Positions 7,166 to 8,561 of a stretch of DNA of 8,561 nt are shown here, piece by piece. The notes below the pieces were generated by a model. It saw only the letters and a program-made list of their open reading frames with translations. It searched no databases and was not told where the DNA came from. The position numbers and the translations under genes are program-made. The stretch comes from Desulfobacterales bacterium (GTDB lineage Bacteria; Desulfobacterota; Desulfobulbia; Desulfobulbales; BM004). How positions within the stretch are numbered: position 1 is the stretch's first letter; every line of letters starts with the position of its first letter. The DNA is taken from positions 1 to 8,561 of the forward strand of contig JAAXQI010000128.1 of NCBI GenBank assembly GCA_012974315.1, written 5' to 3'.

Positions 7166-8485
7166 TTAATCAAGAAAGTTTTTAAGTTTGTCTCTCCGAC
7201 TTGAATGACGGAGCCTGTTAAGTGCCTTTTTTTCTATCTGCCTGATCCGTTCACGTGAAACATTGAAGCGCTTCCCAATCTCTTCCAGGGTATATTCTGC
7301 CTTTTCACCGATTCCGAAACGGAGACGAATGATTTTTTCTTCACGTTCACTCAGGGTGCATAGAATCTTCTTTACTCTGCTTGACAATTCCCGATTTTGC
7401 ACAGCTTCATATGGAGATATGGATTCCTGATTTTCCAGAAAATCACCCAAAGTGCTGTCATCATCACCAATTGGCGTTTCCAAAGAGATCGGCTCTCTTG
7501 AGGCTTCAAGAATTGCCAGGATCTTATCCATAGGTAGTTCAGTTTGCTTGGCAATCTCTACCGGGGTTGGCTCACGTCCAAGCTCTTTTAAAAGAGAATA
7601 GAAGGCTTTGAAAAATTGACTCCGCAACTCAAGAAAATGGACAGGGAGCCTGATGGTCCTTGTTTTGTCTAAAATGGCCCGTGTAATTGCCTGTCTGATC
7701 CACCAACTTGCATAGGTGCTGAATTTATTGCCCTTGGTGTAATCAAAACGGAAGACGGCCCGCATGAGACCAAGATTACCTTCCTGTATGAGGTCTGCCA
7801 AGGTCAACCCTTGATGCATGTAACGTTTTGCTATACTGACAACCAACCTCAGGTTGGCCCGTATCATTTCATCCTTGGCAGCTTCAATAGAACGGACATA
7901 TGCCTCGATCTTGGTATGCAACTCAAAAAGTTGTCTGATCTCGGGGCTTGCCTCTTTACATTGAGCAACCGAATCCTTCATAAAGTTAAGTTGCTGTTTT
8001 TTGGGTTTTAAGGTTGGATCTCTTTTTTCCCACAGATCAATACGATCCTTGAGGTTTTGCATTTCAAGCAAACCTGACTCATCATTACGAATAGCATTGA
8101 TAATAGCATCAAAACCTTCACGAATCGTGCGGCTGTAAATTCCTTCCTCTTCGGGGGTTAAAAGCTCGAAACGACCCATTTCCCTGAGATACGTCGTGGT
8201 TGTCTCCTCAGGGTCATGGGGCTCTTCACCAGGGTCAGAAGATGATATGGAACCTGCCGAACCTTCTTTTGTTTTAGCAAGGGCTGCAGCCTCACTTTTT
8301 CTTTCGTCGTCCCATACTTCACCGGAAAGAGTTCTTTTGTGGCCCGGTTTTTCTTCAGATACAATCTCAATGTTGTTTTCTGCAAGAAAATCAAAAAGTT
8401 CTTCTATGATACTTGTTTCTTTTATATCGTCGGGAATAAGGTCGTTTAACAGAGTAAATGAAACACATCCTTCATTTTTACCTGC
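7166..8485 (-). CDS. rpoD: Sigma-70 RNA polymerase sigma factor, RpoD type, with unresolved 5' end
   Basis: The open frame (440 codons with the stop) encodes a primary-type sigma factor. Numbering from the first in-frame ATG at 8179: the YLREMG of region 1.2 straddles the ATG itself; region 2 spans about 100-170 (ANLRLVVSIAKRY, LADLIQEGNLGLMRAV, NKFSTYASWWIRQAITR); region 3 covers 178-255 (LPVHFLE, KELGREPTP, EPISLETPIG); region 4 covers 270-337 (LSEREEKIIRLRFGIGEK, then the HTH TLEEIGKRFNVSRERIRQIEKKALNRLRH), and it ends RHSSRRDKLKNFLD as in RpoD. The segment between regions 1.2 and 2.1 is short, so the large non-conserved region is absent. ATG 8179 cannot be the true start: it cuts region 1.2, and 102 open codons precede it, including a clear region 1.1 (GKNEGCVSFTLLNDLIPDD) and an acidic linker. 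That stretch has no ATG, GTG or TTG. The SD-preceded ATG at 8475 is out of frame. Housekeeping versus secondary sigma cannot be settled. Confidence 0.85.
   Translation of the reverse strand, partial: AGKNEGCVSFTLLNDLIPDDIKETSIIEELFDFLAENNIEIVSEEKPGHKRTLSGEVWDDERKSEAAALAKTKEGSAGSISSSDPGEEPHDPEETTTTYLREMGRFELLTPEEEGIYSRTIREGFDAIINAIRNDESGLLEMQNLKDRIDLWEKRDPTLKPKKQQLNFMKDSVAQCKEASPEIRQLFELHTKIEAYVRSIEAAKDEMIRANLRLVVSIAKRYMHQGLTLADLIQEGNLGLMRAVFRFDYTKGNKFSTYASWWIRQAITRAILDKTRTIRLPVHFLELRSQFFKAFYSLLKELGREPTPVEIAKQTELPMDKILAILEASREPISLETPIGDDDSTLGDFLENQESISPYEAVQNRELSSRVKKILCTLSEREEKIIRLRFGIGEKAEYTLEEIGKRFNVSRERIRQIEKKALNRLRHSSRRDKLKNFLD
8473..8485 (-). promoter_or_regulatory. Ribosome-binding site and ATG (8475) out of frame with the sigma gene
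   Basis: Minus-strand GCAGG at 8485-8481 lies five bases before ATG 8475, a well-placed initiation site just after the upstream gene's TAA. Read as given, this ATG yields only nine codons before TAA (8448-8446). One added base shortly after the ATG, for example a third A in ATGAAGG, would join it to the region 1.1 frame. It is the most natural intended start of the sigma gene. Confidence 0.5.
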
Positions 8486-8561
8486 TCAATTCCGGTGAAA
8501 GAAGTTGAATCATGACATTAAAGACAGATCGGTCAATTGATTGTCCTCTACGGTCAAGTTT
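8478..8561 (-). CDS. C-terminal 28-codon tail of an upstream gene (unidentified)
   Basis: From the window edge, one minus-strand frame runs open for 27 residues, ending NVMIQLLSPELSR and TAA at 8480-8478, three bases before ATG 8475. The tight junction fits an operon partner of the sigma gene. In many bacteria dnaG (primase) precedes rpoD, so dnaG is the first guess, but the tail carries no motif to prove it. A second frame is open to a TGA near 8512 (ending LTDLSLMS) and could be the coding one instead. Too short to name. Confidence 0.4.
   Translation of the reverse strand, partial: KLDRRGQSIDRSVFNVMIQLLSPELSR

Noticed and set aside
7130..7166. Inverted repeat AGCGCA/TGCGCT as a terminator of the sigma gene
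   Set aside because: Six-base arms, a 25-base loop and no T-run; this does not meet the pattern of an intrinsic terminator and may be chance.
8476..8486. Programmed frameshift fusing the upstream gene to the sigma factor at AGG-TAA
   Set aside because: The needed +1 shift could read into region 1.1, but I see no strong stimulatory element and the TAA is followed by A, usually an efficient stop. A missing base near ATG 8475 is simpler. Kept only as an alternative.

Overview
The window reads as bacterial chromosome with moderate to low GC (by eye). Every supported gene lies on the minus strand, packed into one probable transcription unit that runs from the right edge to the left edge. No tRNA, rRNA, CRISPR array, transposon or prophage gene was seen. 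The content is a sigma-70 gene of the RpoD type followed by a futalosine-pathway (mqn) menaquinone gene set. Protein style and gene content suggest an anaerobic respirer of the Desulfobacterota (Desulfobulbales-like, sulfate- or sulfur-metabolising). That placement is inference from remembered family patterns, not a search result.

In transcription order (right to left): the last 28 codons of an unidentified gene (8561-8478); an RpoD-like sigma factor whose 5' end has no usable in-frame start (about 8485-7166); mqnE (7114-6011); mqnC (5930-4863); an amidohydrolase of the aminodeoxyfutalosine deaminase type, mqnX (4821-3514); mqnA (3504-2662); menG/ubiE (2652-1930); ubiX (1933-1370); a UbiA-type prenyltransferase, mqnP (1345-494); and the first 164 codons or so of a multi-pass membrane protein of the LPG-synthase/UPF0104 flippase-like family (494 to beyond base 1). 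Gaps are 80 bp or less and several junctions are coupled (ATGA, TAATG, or a Shine-Dalgarno sequence overlapping the previous stop).

Together the genes encode most of a menaquinone route. MqnA dehydrates chorismate, MqnE joins the product to SAM to give aminodeoxyfutalosine, the deaminase converts this to futalosine, and MqnC cyclises the later dehypoxanthinyl intermediate. MqnP then prenylates the naphthoate, UbiX makes the prenyl-FMN cofactor for a UbiD-type decarboxylase, and MenG adds the last methyl group. The futalosine hydrolase (mqnB), mqnD and the UbiD-like decarboxylase are not in the window and must lie elsewhere if the route is complete.

I found no undescribed system here. The best lead is the sigma gene. 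Its conserved region 1.1 is encoded in frame for about 100 codons upstream of the first in-frame ATG, but that stretch has no ATG, GTG or TTG. The only well-placed ATG with a ribosome-binding site is out of frame. This points to a sequence error, a frameshift, or an unusual initiation event in a normally essential gene.
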